From Aliivibrio fischeri ATCC 7744 = JCM 18803 = DSM 507 (GTDB lineage Bacteria; Pseudomonadota; Gammaproteobacteria; Enterobacterales; Vibrionaceae), in assembly GCF_023983475.1 (NCBI RefSeq), contig NZ_CP092712.1, positions 62,001 to 126,000 of the forward strand: a stretch of 64,000 nucleotides of DNA, given 5' to 3'. The notes beneath the pieces were generated by a model. That model made no database searches. It was given only the letters and a program-made list of their open reading frames with translations, and was not told where the DNA came from. Positions 38,504-48,596 of this stretch are shown here, one piece after another (the first letter of the stretch is position 1; every line of letters starts with the position of its first letter). The translations under genes and the position numbers were made by a program.

Positions 38504-41059
38504 TTATTCTGTTGGCCAATCTTCCAAAGGAATAGGGCGACTGTAGAGGAAACCTTGAGCGTGGTGGTAATTGAGTGAAGCCAACAATTTCGCTTGTTCT
38601 TGTGTTTCAATACCTTCAGCAACCAGAGTAATATCAAATCCTTGAGTCATATTGCATACGGCCGCCGCAATGGATGAATCGATATTTTCAGCCGTCAAAT
38701 CTTTGATAAATGAACGATCGACTTTTAATACATCAAATGGCAGTTTATGAATATAAGCAAGAGATGAGTAACCCGTACCAAAGTCATCAATAGCAATTTG
38801 AACACCTAAATCACGAATTTTCTGCATGGTATTAATAGTCGAATTATCATGATTTACTAAGCGCGATTCCGTAATTTCTAGAGTGAGGTTTTCTGGAGCC
38901 ATTCTTGTGTTGTGTAATACTGATTTTAGTTCATCCAAAAAGTTATTTTGGGTTAATTGGCAAACCGATAAGTTTACGTGCATATGAAAGTCAGCAGGCC
39001 ACAGACCTTGATTAATACGCTCAACGGTATCCAAGCAAGCTTGAGTTAATACCTGAGACCCCATAGGAATTATCATACCGTTTTCTTCAGCTAACGGAAT
39101 AAAATCTAATGGTGAAACCATTCCTCTTAATGGACTTAGCCAGCGAATTAACGCTTCTGCACCTATGGTTTTTCCACTCTTAATATCAATTATTGGCTGA
39201 TAAAAAGGGACAAGCTCTTTGTTTTTAATGGCCAAAGACAGTTCAGCGGTCATATTTGCTTTATGTAATGAAGCTTCTGCCATTTCAGGAGTGTACAGCG
39301 ACATATTAAGGTTGTTCTTTTTCGCTTGTCCTAGAGCTATGCTGGCATTTCTTAACCAAAGTGTCATGGAGTCACAGCTTAAATCACCATAAACCAAACC
39401 TGTTGATATACTCAAAAGAGAGTTATTTGATGCCACTCTAAATGGAGTCATAAAACAGCCTTCCATATCTCGTGCATACTGTTTTAGTTGTTCGACATCA
39501 TTGAGTTTTGAGAAGAATAGAGCGAACTCATCTCCTCCAACTCGAGCAATGGCAATGTTGTCCTGAGTAAAGCTGCACTGTAAGCGGTCGCTGATGTTCT
39601 TGAGTAATTGGTCGCCTTCTAAAATACCAAAACTGTCATTGATATCTCTAAAATTATTAATACCGATAACAAGTAATCCTTGTTCATGATTCTCTTTTTT
39701 ATCAAGCATGATTCGACATTGCTCTATAAGGCCTTGTCGACTAAGCACTTGAGTTAAAGAGTCAAAGGTAATTTGTTGACGCATAGCATCAAACGACGAT
39801 TGGAGCTTATTGGTCATGTCATTAAATGCATTCATTAATAGTGTTGTTTCGTAAATGCTTCCTTGAGCCTCAACGTTATTATTCCAATTACCACTTGCGA
39901 TATTGCGTGCTGCATTTGCGGTAGTAAAAATGGGTTTAGTCACTTGAGTAACTAGATAAACACCCACAATTAAACCAATAGCAGCGAGTACGATGCCAAA
40001 AAATAAACCACGACGTTGTTCTTCTTGAAGGTGTCCAAGTAAGTCGCTTTCCGATATTGAAATAACGATGTACCAATTTAAATTGTTACCATCAACATAA
40101 GGGGTGATTTGGCTGAAATAACGCTCGCCTTTGTAGTAGAAAGAGAAAACTTCAGCGTGATTATTTTTATTAATTAACTGATTGGTTTTAATGTAAGTGG
40201 CACTTTGTTGAATGGTCTCATCGCAGCTTTCAGTAGCAAGTAAGCGAGAGCCTACAGGGCTATTTGGAGTGCCGATGGACAATACACTTCCGACACTTGA
40301 GTGAGCGATTAAACGTTGTTGTTCGTCAATTAAGTAAATAACGCCTTTGGTCTGCTCTGTTTCTTGAGATAAGAATTTATTGAATGAATCCAGTTTTACA
40401 TCTGCGGCAAAAACACCAATAAAGTCATCATCATAGAATACAGGGTGCATGGTTGAAATGGTGATTTCTTTTTTCTCATCAGCATTAGTATAGATTTTAG
40501 ACCAAGAGGGTTTTAATGTTGTTGCTGTGGGTTTATACCAAGGGCGAGAGCGAGGGTCATAGTTTGCAATGACTGTGCGAATATCATCAGAGATTTCGCT
40601 TCCACGATAAATGATGAGATCGTCATCTGTTCTTTTATCTTGAAGCATAAGAGATAGATCTGCATTAGGCTCTCGACGAAAACCTATGTACTCTTTTTGC
40701 TCTCCACCAAAAGAGAGAACATCCATTTGTTCAAGACTAGTATAGATGCCCTCAAGGCTATCTTTTAAGAATTGTTGTAGCTGTTTAGTATCGTTAGGGT
40801 GATACATTTGATAGCGCTGAATTTGATTAACCATGCTTTTTACAGCAAAGTTAGGGGCGTTTAAAAAGATATTAAGATCGGCATGAGTATTTTGAGTGTA
40901 AGAGGCGAGTACTTTTTCGCTTACATCGCCAACCAGTTTTTCGTAGCTATTATTTTGAGTGTAAAAAACAATACTTAGCGTGATCAGCAAAACGGCAATG
41001 AATGGAAGCATTACTGCCGTTCGTAAGGAAAACTGTTTTTTATTTGTCGACTCTGTCAT
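38504..41059 (-). CDS. dCache-HAMP-GGDEF-EAL membrane protein (intact motifs)
   Basis: 851 residues with the same architecture as the protein at 34548-37085: membrane segment (about 15-33), periplasmic dCache (to about 335), second segment (about 350-372), HAMP, GGDEF, EAL. The sensor shows YDPRSRPWY and a later D (GVFAADV). GGDEF is intact (VGGDEFALFF) with no RxxD inhibitory site before it, and EAL is intact (EALIRW, NLSVCQL, LEITESRL, DDFGTGYSS, VAEGIET). Both making and breaking c-di-GMP are therefore possible, with the direction presumably set by ligand binding. It is upstream of add and downstream of glnG. Confidence 0.94.
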   Translation of the reverse strand: MTESTNKKQFSLRTAVMLPFIAVLLITLSIVFYTQNNSYEKLVGDVSEKVLASYTQNTHADLNIFLNAPNFAVKSMVNQIQRYQMYHPNDTKQLQQFLKDSLEGIYTSLEQMDVLSFGGEQKEYIGFRREPNADLSLMLQDKRTDDDLIIYRGSEISDDIRTVIANYDPRSRPWYKPTATTLKPSWSKIYTNADEKKEITISTMHPVFYDDDFIGVFAADVKLDSFNKFLSQETEQTKGVIYLIDEQQRLIAHSSVGSVLSIGTPNSPVGSRLLATESCDETIQQSATYIKTNQLINKNNHAEVFSFYYKGERYFSQITPYVDGNNLNWYIVISISESDLLGHLQEEQRRGLFFGIVLAAIGLIVGVYLVTQVTKPIFTTANAARNIASGNWNNNVEAQGSIYETTLLMNAFNDMTNKLQSSFDAMRQQITFDSLTQVLSRQGLIEQCRIMLDKKENHEQGLLVIGINNFRDINDSFGILEGDQLLKNISDRLQCSFTQDNIAIARVGGDEFALFFSKLNDVEQLKQYARDMEGCFMTPFRVASNNSLLSISTGLVYGDLSCDSMTLWLRNASIALGQAKKNNLNMSLYTPEMAEASLHKANMTAELSLAIKNKELVPFYQPIIDIKSGKTIGAEALIRWLSPLRGMVSPLDFIPLAEENGMIIPMGSQVLTQACLDTVERINQGLWPADFHMHVNLSVCQLTQNNFLDELKSVLHNTRMAPENLTLEITESRLVNHDNSTINTMQKIRDLGVQIAIDDFGTGYSSLAYIHKLPFDVLKVDRSFIKDLTAENIDSSIAAAVCNMTQGFDITLVAEGIETQEQAKLLASLNYHHAQGFLYSRPIPLEDWPTE

Positions 41060-41175
41060 TGGCTATACACTGCTTTGTTTTGTGTTTTTTTGGATAAATG
41101 GTGTGACCGATATTATCTAAAAAACTCAATTTGCTTATTATAGATATATCGGCAGCCATGACAGAATCTTCAGTT

Positions 41176-42579
41176 TTATTCCAACTCTTTTAACTTTCTT
41201 GTGAGTGTATTTCTTCCCCAACCAAGAAGTTTTGCGGCATCTTGTTTATGTCCATGCGTATGATGCAGAGCTTTATCTAATAAGATACGTTCAACATTTG
41301 GGATCACTTTATTCAGAATATCTTCTTCACCTTGATTCAATTGATTTTCTACCCATGAACTGAGTTGTTCTTGCCAATCAGTGACTTGATGTTGCTGTTG
41401 CGGTATCGGTGTTGAGAATAATTCTGACGGTAAATCAGAAGGCAACACTTCTTGACTGCTTGCCATTACCGTTAGCCAGCGACAGGTATTTTCCAGTTGA
41501 CGGACATTACCAGGCCAGTCGCATTGGCTTAATTTATCACTGGCACTTTGGCTTAGTGTCTTACATTCGACAGCCAGTTCTTTTGCGGCTAAGCGTAAGA
41601 AATGCTCTGCGAGTTTCTTTATGTCTTCACGTCTTTCTCTTAAGGCGGGAATATGAACTCTAATGACGTTTAGGCGATGGAATAAATCTTCTCTAAATTC
41701 ACCATCAGTCACTAGTTTCTCAAGATTCTGGTGAGTGGCTGCAATGATACGAACATCCACTTGAACCGGAGAGTGTCCACCAACACGATAAAACTGCCCA
41801 TCAGCAAGAACACGCAGTAATCTGGTTTGAATATCTAATGGCATATCTCCAATTTCATCTAAAAACAGCGTACCGCCATTAGCTTGCTCAAAGCGACCTT
41901 TTCGAACGGAGTTTGCGCCTGTAAATGCGCCTTTCTCATGACCAAACAGTTCCGATTCAATTAAATCTTTAGGAATTGCTGCCATGTTAAGTGCGATAAA
42001 TTCATTATTTGCTCTTGGGCTATGTCGGTGTAGGGCGTGGGCAACCAATTCTTTACCTGTACCAGATTCACCATTAATTAAAACGGATATTGATGAGCGA
42101 GATAAGCGTCCGATAGCTCTAAACACTTCTTGCATCGCGGGTGCTTCGCCAATGATTTCTGGAACATGATGCTCCTTTTTAGGGATATTGGTACTCTGTT
42201 TTTTTTGTTCTTGGCTATGTGCTAAAGCACGCTCCACTAAGGTTAGGGTTTCATCAATATCAAAAGGTTTAGGTAGATATTCAAACGCCCCTTTTTGATA
42301 TGCACTGACCGCTGCATCTAAATCTGAGTGTGCCGTCATGATAATCACGGGTAACTCTGGGTAATTTTCTTGGATATGATGAAGAAGCGATAAGCCATCC
42401 ATTCCCGGCATACGAATATCAGAGATAATCACATCAGGGACATTACGTTCGAGTGCTTGAATGACACTTTCAGCATCACCAAAACTTTCACACATCATAT
42501 TGGTGCTGGTTAAGGTCTTTTCTAATACCCAGCGAATTGAGCTGTCATCATCAACAACCCAGATAAATCCTTTACTCAT
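41176..42579 (-). CDS. glnG: NtrC, nitrogen response regulator
   Basis: 467 residues. Receiver domain with the phosphorylated aspartate in [14 protein letters not shown] (about 54), a sigma-54 AAA+ domain with Walker A GESGTGKE, the sigma-54 contact loop KGAFTGANS and Walker [11 protein letters not shown], and a Fis-type helix-turn-helix at the C-terminus ([24 protein letters not shown]). It activates glnA and other nitrogen genes when phosphorylated by NtrB. It lies 38 bp after glnL; cognate NtrC sites are visible before glnL and glnA. Confidence 0.98.
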   Translation of the reverse strand: MSKGFIWVVDDDSSIRWVLEKTLTSTNMMCESFGDAESVIQALERNVPDVIISDIRMPGMDGLSLLHHIQENYPELPVIIMTAHSDLDAAVSAYQKGAFEYLPKPFDIDETLTLVERALAHSQEQKKQSTNIPKKEHHVPEIIGEAPAMQEVFRAIGRLSRSSISVLINGESGTGKELVAHALHRHSPRANNEFIALNMAAIPKDLIESELFGHEKGAFTGANSVRKGRFEQANGGTLFLDEIGDMPLDIQTRLLRVLADGQFYRVGGHSPVQVDVRIIAATHQNLEKLVTDGEFREDLFHRLNVIRVHIPALRERREDIKKLAEHFLRLAAKELAVECKTLSQSASDKLSQCDWPGNVRQLENTCRWLTVMASSQEVLPSDLPSELFSTPIPQQQHQVTDWQEQLSSWVENQLNQGEEDILNKVIPNVERILLDKALHHTHGHKQDAAKLLGWGRNTLTRKLKELE

Positions 42580-42617
42580 AATTTTGCTTCTCCGTTATCC
42601 CTTTTGTGAGGTTATTT

Positions 42618-43676
42618 TTATTTGAGAGGGAGGTAAATGGTGAAAATGGTTTTTCCTGGCCAGCTAGAGACATCTATTTTCCCATTATGCTGATCGATTA
42701 AATTTTGCGAGATAGATAATCCCAACCCTGTACCACCTTCACGGGCACTAACCATAGGATAAAAAAGCGTATCTTGGATGTGGCTAGGGATCCCTGGGCC
42801 ATTATCAATAATGTCTATTTTTGCTGCGAGTTTATGACGTTGACCATAGATGTTGGTTTGGAAATCGGTTCTGGTTTTTAAAGTGATCGTACCGTCAGGT
42901 TGGTCTTTAAGAACTTCTGCTGCATTACTTACGATATTGAGAATAGCTTGTTCTATTTGCTCCGCATCTACGTCAAAATCGGGCAGGCTTGGGTCATAAT
43001 CTCGAATGATTTTTACTTGATAAGATGAATTCAATTCAATGAGTTGGCGAACTTTTTCAATGATAGCATGCAAGTTTTCTGGCTGTTTTGTTCCGAGCTT
43101 TTGAGGGCCCAGTAAACGGTCCACTAAATTTCGTAGACGATCGGCTTGTTCAATAATGATCTGGGTATATTCATGAAGTTCACGTTCAGGCAGCATGCGT
43201 TCTAGTAATTGTGCTGCTCCACGTAATCCACCCAATGGATTTTTAATTTCATGCGCTAAGCTACGAACAAGAACCTTTGCAGCTTGTTGCTGTGCGTGTT
43301 GATTAATCTCTTGAGATAGGCGTCTTTGCTGCTCTATTTGACGAATTTCAACTAATAAATAGAGTGATTTATTGATAGCAACCGGGCTAGAAGTTAGCTC
43401 GATATAAAGTGGTTGTTCATCAATCATGATACGAACATCACTGTCAGTCACACTTTGTCCAGTGTTTAATGGCAGCATGAGAGTGGATAAATCAAATTGC
43501 GGAGAGTGAAATAAATCATCAAAGGCGTGTTGAGCCATACGCTGAGCACTCTGAGAGAACAGTTGCTCAGCCGCAGGATTGGCATAATGAATTTGGCGTT
43601 GATCATCGAGCAATAAAATTGCTGTGACTTGGTGTTCAAGTAATTGAGTTGAGAAATCCATCGTTAACGCCATCAT
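42618..43676 (-). CDS. glnL: NtrB, nitrogen sensor kinase/phosphatase
   Basis: 352 residues, cytoplasmic. PAS domain (about 10-115), the phosphorylated histidine in VRSLAHEIKNPLGG (about 140), and a HATPase with NIVSNAAE (N box), DNGPGIP (G1) and GGTGLGLSIS (G2). It phosphorylates or dephosphorylates NtrC under PII control. The annotated ATG starts MMALTMDFSTQ; ATGs at 43673 and 43661 are alternatives, the latter giving MDFSTQLLEHQ. A perfect NtrC palindrome lies 21 bp upstream. Confidence 0.97.
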   Translation of the reverse strand: MMALTMDFSTQLLEHQVTAILLLDDQRQIHYANPAAEQLFSQSAQRMAQHAFDDLFHSPQFDLSTLMLPLNTGQSVTDSDVRIMIDEQPLYIELTSSPVAINKSLYLLVEIRQIEQQRRLSQEINQHAQQQAAKVLVRSLAHEIKNPLGGLRGAAQLLERMLPERELHEYTQIIIEQADRLRNLVDRLLGPQKLGTKQPENLHAIIEKVRQLIELNSSYQVKIIRDYDPSLPDFDVDAEQIEQAILNIVSNAAEVLKDQPDGTITLKTRTDFQTNIYGQRHKLAAKIDIIDNGPGIPSHIQDTLFYPMVSAREGGTGLGLSISQNLIDQHNGKIDVSSWPGKTIFTIYLPLK

Positions 43677-43696
43677 CCTTATAGCAAATTAATAAA

Positions 43697-43713
43697 TGCA
43701 CCATCATGGTGCA
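43697..43713. promoter_or_regulatory. NtrC-binding palindrome upstream of glnL
   Basis: TGCACCATCATGGTGCA, a perfect 17-bp palindrome matching the NtrC consensus TGCAC-N5-TGGTGCA. It sits 21-37 bp before the glnL start. In enterics NtrC-P at the equivalent glnL promoter site represses the basal promoter; the same is likely here. Confidence 0.88.
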
Positions 43714-43752
43714 TCATACCTTGCTTTTTAGAATGGAACTATATGAATTCCT

Positions 43753-44289
43753 CTAGTTTGCAGACGGTCGGTGTAGATACACGGTGATAATAGGTGATGA
43801 TGCAATTCTCTTGCCGTCTTTGGTAGCAACAACAGTAATAAGATGAGTACCTCGATCTATGCCTGTTAGCTTCCACTCAGTTGATGCTTGAGGTAGACCG
43901 TAAGGGGAGCCATCAAGCATAAGCTGCAGTTTTTCATCGATGGATAACTTACGGTTTAAATCCGTTAGTACGGTGATGTGTCCACGAGAGCTTCGAATGG
44001 TTTCTTCTTGTTGTAAATTGCTAAATGAAATCTCAAGCTTTTTGTCTTTTTTCTCAGGTGCTTTTGATTTGGTTTTCTTTGCGACAGGTTCTACGGATGT
44101 AGCCGTGTCATCATAAGATTCCTCTAAAGGCACGCTAGTAGATAAAGAGAGTTGTTTCGATTTGATGTTTGTTGGTGGTGGAGAATCACTGAAATGCCTT
44201 GTTCCATCACTGTCTTCCCACGTATACACCGTACCAGCGAAGGCAGATGTAGAGAATAAGATAAGAAATATAAGCTGTTTATAAGACAT
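43753..44289 (-). CDS. DUF4124 exported protein
   Basis: 178 residues. A signal peptide (about 1-18, cut after SAFA) is followed by a DUF4124 domain with VYTWEDSDGTRHFSDSPP (about 21-38). The middle is a Lys/Ser-rich linker and the C-terminus a beta-rich segment (GITDRGTH-like LTGIDRGTHLITVVATKDG) resembling an Ig-like fold. Function unknown. It lies between glnA and glnL in the same direction, a common arrangement in vibrios, after the glnA terminator. Periplasmic location is inferred from the signal peptide. Confidence 0.82.
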   Translation of the reverse strand: MSYKQLIFLILFSTSAFAGTVYTWEDSDGTRHFSDSPPPTNIKSKQLSLSTSVPLEESYDDTATSVEPVAKKTKSKAPEKKDKKLEISFSNLQQEETIRSSRGHITVLTDLNRKLSIDEKLQLMLDGSPYGLPQASTEWKLTGIDRGTHLITVVATKDGKRIASSPIITVYLHRPSAN

Positions 44290-44463
44290 ATTACCACCAT
44301 GGATGATGCGTTGCTGATCGAATTAACTGTCTTGGTTATTCAGTTAATTGGATTGCCATTATCTTATGACTTCATACGATACTACAGAGATGAAATCTCG
44401 AACGGCTCTGTAAAGAAAACGAACCAAAACAGAGTGTTGCCTTTAAATCCTTTTTTGCCAATA

Positions 44464-44493
44464 TAAAAAAGGCCCGCCTGTGAGGCGAGCCTA
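44464..44493 (-). terminator. Terminator after glnA
   Basis: On the minus strand AGGCTCGCCT-CAC-AGGCGGGCCT followed by six T residues, 46 bp beyond the glnA stop. It separates glnA from the DUF4124-glnL-glnG genes. Confidence 0.92.
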
Positions 44494-44538
44494 AAAATTA
44501 ATCAATTCTTTACTTTAATCAGCAATAAATTGTGAATA

Positions 44539-45948
44539 TTAAACTGAGTAGTACATTTCAAACTCAAGTGGGTGAACTGCTGTATTGATTGCTTCCACAT
44601 CTTGAGATTTAAGACCGATGTAAGAATCGATAAAGTTATCAGAGAATACGCCACCAGCAGTTAAGAACTCACGATCCTCATCTAGTGCTTTAAGTGCGAT
44701 ATCTAGAGATTCTGCAACTGTTGGGATTTCTGCTGCTTCTTCCGCTGGAAGGTCATACAGATCTTTATCCATTGCTTCACCTGGGTGGATCTTGTTCTTA
44801 ATACCGTCAAGACCAGCCATTAGCATTGCTGAGTAACATAGGTATGGGTTCGCTGCTGGGTCACCAAAACGAACTTCGATACGACGAGCTTTCGGGCTTG
44901 GTACTACTGGGATACGGATAGATGCTGAACGGTTACGTGCAGAGTATGCAAGCATAACAGGTGCTTCAAAACCAGGTACAAGACGCTTGTATGAGTTAGT
45001 TGATGGGTTAGCAAATGCGTTGATTGCACGAGCGTGTTTGATGATACCGCCAATGTAGTAGATAGCCAGTTCAGATAGGCCGCCGTACTTATCGCCAGCA
45101 AATAGGTTAACGCCATCTTTTGCTAGAGATTGGTGAACGTGCATACCAGAACCGTTATCACCAACAAGTGGCTTAGGCATGAATGTCGCTGTTTTACCAA
45201 ATGCGTGTGCAACGTTATGTACAACGTATTTGTAGATTTGAGTTTCATCCGCTTTTGTTGTTAGCGTATTAAAACGTGTAGCGATCTCATTTTGGCCCGC
45301 AGTAGCAACTTCGTGGTGGTGTGCTTCAACAACAAGGCCCATTTCTTCCATGATTAAACACATAGCAGAACGGATGTCTTGAGATGAATCAACAGGTGCT
45401 ACTGGAAAGTAACCGCCTTTAACACCAGGACGGTGACCTTTGTTACCGCCTTCGTATTCTGTACCTGAGTTCCAAGCCGCTTCGATGTCGTCAATCTTGA
45501 AGAAAGAACCAGACATGTCTGTGTTAAAACGTACATCATCAAATAGGAAGAATTCTGGCTCAGGACCGATTAGAACCGTGTCAGCAATACCAGTAGAGCG
45601 CATGTATTCTTCAGAACGTTTAGCGATTGAACGTGGATCGCGATCGTAACCTTGAAGTGTTGCTGGCTCTAGGATGTCACAACGAATGTTTAGTGTTGAG
45701 TCTTCTGTGAATGGGTCAAGCACTGCACTTGCTGGATCTGGCATCATTACCATGTCAGATTCGTTAATGCCTTTCCAACCTGCAACTGAAGAACCATCAA
45801 ACATTTTGCCTTCTTCAAAGAAGTCCGCATCAATTTGGTGAGAAGGGATTGAGATATGTTGCTCTTTACCTTTTGTATCGGTAAAGCGCAAATCGATAAA
45901 TTTAACTTCGTTCTCTTGAATCAGAGCTAGTACGTTTTCTACTGACAT
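44539..45948 (-). CDS. glnA: Glutamine synthetase, type I
   Basis: 469 residues, as for E. coli GlnA. It makes glutamine from glutamate, ammonia and ATP as a dodecamer. Conserved: [22 protein letters not shown], the [11 protein letters not shown] loop, [19 protein letters not shown] and the adenylylation tyrosine in [10 protein letters not shown] (about Y397), so activity is likely adjusted by GlnE. The start has GGAGG upstream (on the minus strand, CCGGAGGTTATCC). Control by sigma-54 and NtrC is supported by sites at 46010-46125. Confidence 0.99.
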   Translation of the reverse strand: MSVENVLALIQENEVKFIDLRFTDTKGKEQHISIPSHQIDADFFEEGKMFDGSSVAGWKGINESDMVMMPDPASAVLDPFTEDSTLNIRCDILEPATLQGYDRDPRSIAKRSEEYMRSTGIADTVLIGPEPEFFLFDDVRFNTDMSGSFFKIDDIEAAWNSGTEYEGGNKGHRPGVKGGYFPVAPVDSSQDIRSAMCLIMEEMGLVVEAHHHEVATAGQNEIATRFNTLTTKADETQIYKYVVHNVAHAFGKTATFMPKPLVGDNGSGMHVHQSLAKDGVNLFAGDKYGGLSELAIYYIGGIIKHARAINAFANPSTNSYKRLVPGFEAPVMLAYSARNRSASIRIPVVPSPKARRIEVRFGDPAANPYLCYSAMLMAGLDGIKNKIHPGEAMDKDLYDLPAEEAAEIPTVAESLDIALKALDEDREFLTAGGVFSDNFIDSYIGLKSQDVEAINTAVHPLEFEMYYSV

Positions 45949-46009
45949 GTAGGATAACCTCCGGTGTTATAATATAAATATTGGTCAGCTTAGCTGTTAT
46001 AAACTACAT

Positions 46010-46026
46010 TGCTAGAAGCATGCCAA
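46010..46026 (-). promoter_or_regulatory. Sigma-54 promoter of glnA
   Basis: On the minus strand TTGGCATGCTTCTAGCA matches the -24/-12 pattern TGGCAC-N5-TTGCA with the invariant GG and GC 10 nt apart. It is 62 bp before the glnA ATG and downstream of NtrC sites. Confidence 0.8.
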
Positions 46027-46053
46027 AAGTAATAATCCATTAATATCAATAAC

Positions 46054-46125
46054 TTGCTTTATTTGGTGCATGTATTTCAATGCAGTTTGCACCATTTTGA
46101 TCTTTAGTTGCACCATATTGGTGCG
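46054..46125. promoter_or_regulatory. NtrC enhancer sites upstream of glnA
   Basis: The best site, TGCACCATATTGGTGCG (46109-46125), matches the NtrC consensus at all positions but the last. A weaker one, TGCACCATTTTGATC, starts at 46088, and a half-site TTTGGTGCA ends at 46070. They lie about 30-115 bp upstream of the sigma-54 element, the usual enhancer arrangement. Confidence 0.82.
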
Positions 46126-46485
46126 AGGTGAGTTCAAGTTATTAATTACTTCTAGATGCTATTCAGCAGTTAAATCAAAAATTTGTCAATACGATTGATT
46201 TGAAAAGAGCGTAATGAAATGTATTCGTTTTACTTAATTATCTGATCTTAAAGTTCTTTTATTTTTTCATTTTAAGACGGAAGTAAAATCCTAGAAGGGA
46301 AAAATAGAACGTAAATTGGCTGTTTTTCCATCGTTTTTGTGTGCTGTATTAAATTAATTTAAAAATAATTGTGTCTTTAATCACATATTTCGTGGGTTTT
46401 GCTCTAAAATCTGTTAAATTATTGACCGTTTTTAAACCAAGTAGTGCCAATGGTGGCTCTACACGCTCTGAGTGAATTTGAATCC
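46126..46485. other. glnA/typA divergent spacer
   Basis: AT-rich. Apart from the glnA control sites to its left, I see no clear operator or RNA gene. A short GTG frame in front of typA (from 46444) is more likely leader than coding. Confidence 0.5.
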
Positions 46486-48318
46486 ATGTCTACTCCACAG
46501 ATTGATAAACTAAGAAATATCGCAATTATTGCGCACGTTGACCACGGTAAAACAACACTGGTTGATAAGCTATTACAACAATCAGGCACACTAGAATCTC
46601 GTGGTGAGACTGAAGAACGCGTAATGGACTCGAACGACATCGAGAAAGAGCGTGGTATTACGATCCTTGCAAAAAATACAGCGATTAACTGGAACGATCA
46701 CCGTATCAACATCGTAGATACCCCTGGACACGCCGATTTCGGTGGTGAAGTTGAACGTATCATGTCAATGGTTGACTCTGTTCTTCTTATCGTTGACGCA
46801 GTTGACGGTCCAATGCCTCAAACTCGTTTCGTTACGCAAAAAGCTTTCGCACACGGTCTTAAGCCAATCGTTGTAATCAACAAGATTGACCGTCCAGGTG
46901 CTCGCCCTGATTGGGTTATGGACCAAGTATTCGACCTATTCGATAACTTAGGTGCAACTGACGAACAACTAGACTTCCAAGTAGTTTACGCTTCAGCTCT
47001 TAACGGTTGGGCTACACTGGAAGAAGGTGAAACTGGCGAAAACATGGAACCACTGTTCCAAGCTATCGTTGATAACGTAGATGCTCCAAACGTTGACGTT
47101 GACGGCGCACTACAAATGCAAGTTTCTCAACTAGATTACAACTCTTACGTAGGTGTTATCGGTGTTGCACGTGTTACTCGTGGTTCTGTTAAACCAAACC
47201 AACAAGTAACTGTTGTAGGTGCTGATGGTTCTAAACGTAACGGTAAAGTAGGTACAGTATTAGGTTACCTAGGTCTTGAGCGTCACGAAGTTGAACAAGC
47301 TAACGCTGGTGACATCATTGCAATTACAGGTCTTGGCGAGCTTAAAATCTCTGACACTATCTGTGACGTAAACAACGTTGAAGCGATGACTCCACTTTCT
47401 GTTGATGAACCAACAGTAACAATGACTTTCCAAGTAAACACTTCTCCGTTTGCTGGTAAAGAAGGTAAGTTCGTTACTTCACGTAACATCCTTGAACGTC
47501 TAGAAAAAGAACTTGTTCACAACGTAGCACTACGTGTTGAGCAAACTGAAGATCCAGACAAATTCCGCGTATCAGGCCGTGGTGAACTTCACCTATCTAT
47601 CCTGATCGAAAACATGCGTCGTGAAGGTTTCGAGCTAGCAGTATCTCGTCCAGAAGTTATCATCAAAAAAGATGAAAACGGCAACCTAACAGAACCATTT
47701 GAAACCGTAACTATCGATGTTCTTGAAGAGCACCAAGGCGGTATCATGGAAAACATCGGTATCCGTAAAGGTGAGCTAACTGATATGGCACCAGATGGTA
47801 AAGGCCGTGTTCGTATGGACTTTATGATGCCTTCTCGTGGTCTTATCGGTTTCCAAACTGAGTTCATGACTCTAACTTCAGGTTCTGGTCTTCTTTACCA
47901 TACGTTTGATCACTACGGTCCTCACAAAGGCGGTACTATCGGTCAACGTAACAACGGTGTTCTAATTTCGAACGCAACTGGTAAAGCACTGACTTACGCA
48001 CTGTTTAACCTACAAGAACGTGGTCGTCTATTTACAGAGCACGCTGATGAAGTATACGAAGGTCAAGTTATCGGTATTCATAACCGTTCTAACGACCTTA
48101 CAGTTAACTGTCTGAAAGGTAAGCAACTGACTAACGTTCGTGCTTCTGGTACAGATGATGCGCAAGTACTTTCTCCAGCAATCAAGTACACACTTGAGCA
48201 AGCTCTAGAGTTCATCGATGACGACGAACTAGTAGAAGTAACACCTGAAAGCATCCGTATCCGTAAGCGTCACCTTACAGAGAACGATCGTAAGCGTGCA
48301 GGTCGTGCACCTAAGTAA
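46486..48318 (+). CDS. typA: BipA/TypA translational GTPase
   Basis: 610 residues from the ATG at 46486; a GTG 42 bp upstream would add residues absent from the family, whose members start just before [20 protein letters not shown]1 is AHVDHGKT, G2 includes ERGITI, G3 DTPGHADF, G4 NKID. EF-G-like domains and a BipA-specific C-terminus follow. It binds the ribosome and supports 50S assembly and stress growth, notably in the cold. Codon use is strongly biased (abundant AAC, GAC, CGT), indicating high expression compared with its neighbours. Divergent from glnA, as in E. coli. Confidence 0.97.
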   Translation: MSTPQIDKLRNIAIIAHVDHGKTTLVDKLLQQSGTLESRGETEERVMDSNDIEKERGITILAKNTAINWNDHRINIVDTPGHADFGGEVERIMSMVDSVLLIVDAVDGPMPQTRFVTQKAFAHGLKPIVVINKIDRPGARPDWVMDQVFDLFDNLGATDEQLDFQVVYASALNGWATLEEGETGENMEPLFQAIVDNVDAPNVDVDGALQMQVSQLDYNSYVGVIGVARVTRGSVKPNQQVTVVGADGSKRNGKVGTVLGYLGLERHEVEQANAGDIIAITGLGELKISDTICDVNNVEAMTPLSVDEPTVTMTFQVNTSPFAGKEGKFVTSRNILERLEKELVHNVALRVEQTEDPDKFRVSGRGELHLSILIENMRREGFELAVSRPEVIIKKDENGNLTEPFETVTIDVLEEHQGGIMENIGIRKGELTDMAPDGKGRVRMDFMMPSRGLIGFQTEFMTLTSGSGLLYHTFDHYGPHKGGTIGQRNNGVLISNATGKALTYALFNLQERGRLFTEHADEVYEGQVIGIHNRSNDLTVNCLKGKQLTNVRASGTDDAQVLSPAIKYTLEQALEFIDDDELVEVTPESIRIRKRHLTENDRKRAGRAPK

Positions 48319-48370
48319 TTATTGATTCGGATTTAGCTTTTAGTTAAATCACAAATCTAATAAAATTTAG

Positions 48371-48407
48371 AATCCCTTTGTAGGCAACTACGAAGGGATT
48401 TTTTTTA
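48371..48407 (+). terminator. Terminator after typA
   Basis: AATCCCTTTGTAG-GCAA-CTACGAAGGGATT, a 13-bp stem with one G-T pair, followed by eight T residues. Confidence 0.95.
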
Positions 48408-48419
48408 TCTGTTATGATA

Positions 48420-48580
48420 ATACCAACCCAAATAAGTAGATGATCATTCTTGCTTGTTAAAATAGCTTATAACAGCGTTATAAACTTTATAATTAGGCCC
48501 ACTAGTTATTGCAGTTTATGCCTTGTTTTAATCTATTTTTCCTACGCAATATCTGGACACATACTTATTTGGATTGGTAT
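48420..48580. mobile_element. MITE-like element with 19-bp terminal inverted repeats
   Basis: ATACCAACCCAAATAAGTA at the left and TACTTATTTGGATTGGTAT at the right are inverted repeats matching at 18 of 19 positions, 161 bp end to end, with no coding content. The interior includes a TTATAAC...GTTATAA palindrome. This looks like a miniature non-autonomous transposable element of a kind I have seen often in Vibrio genomes. A target duplication is not clear. Confidence 0.75.
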
Positions 48581-48596
48581 ATGTAAGAGTTGATAT

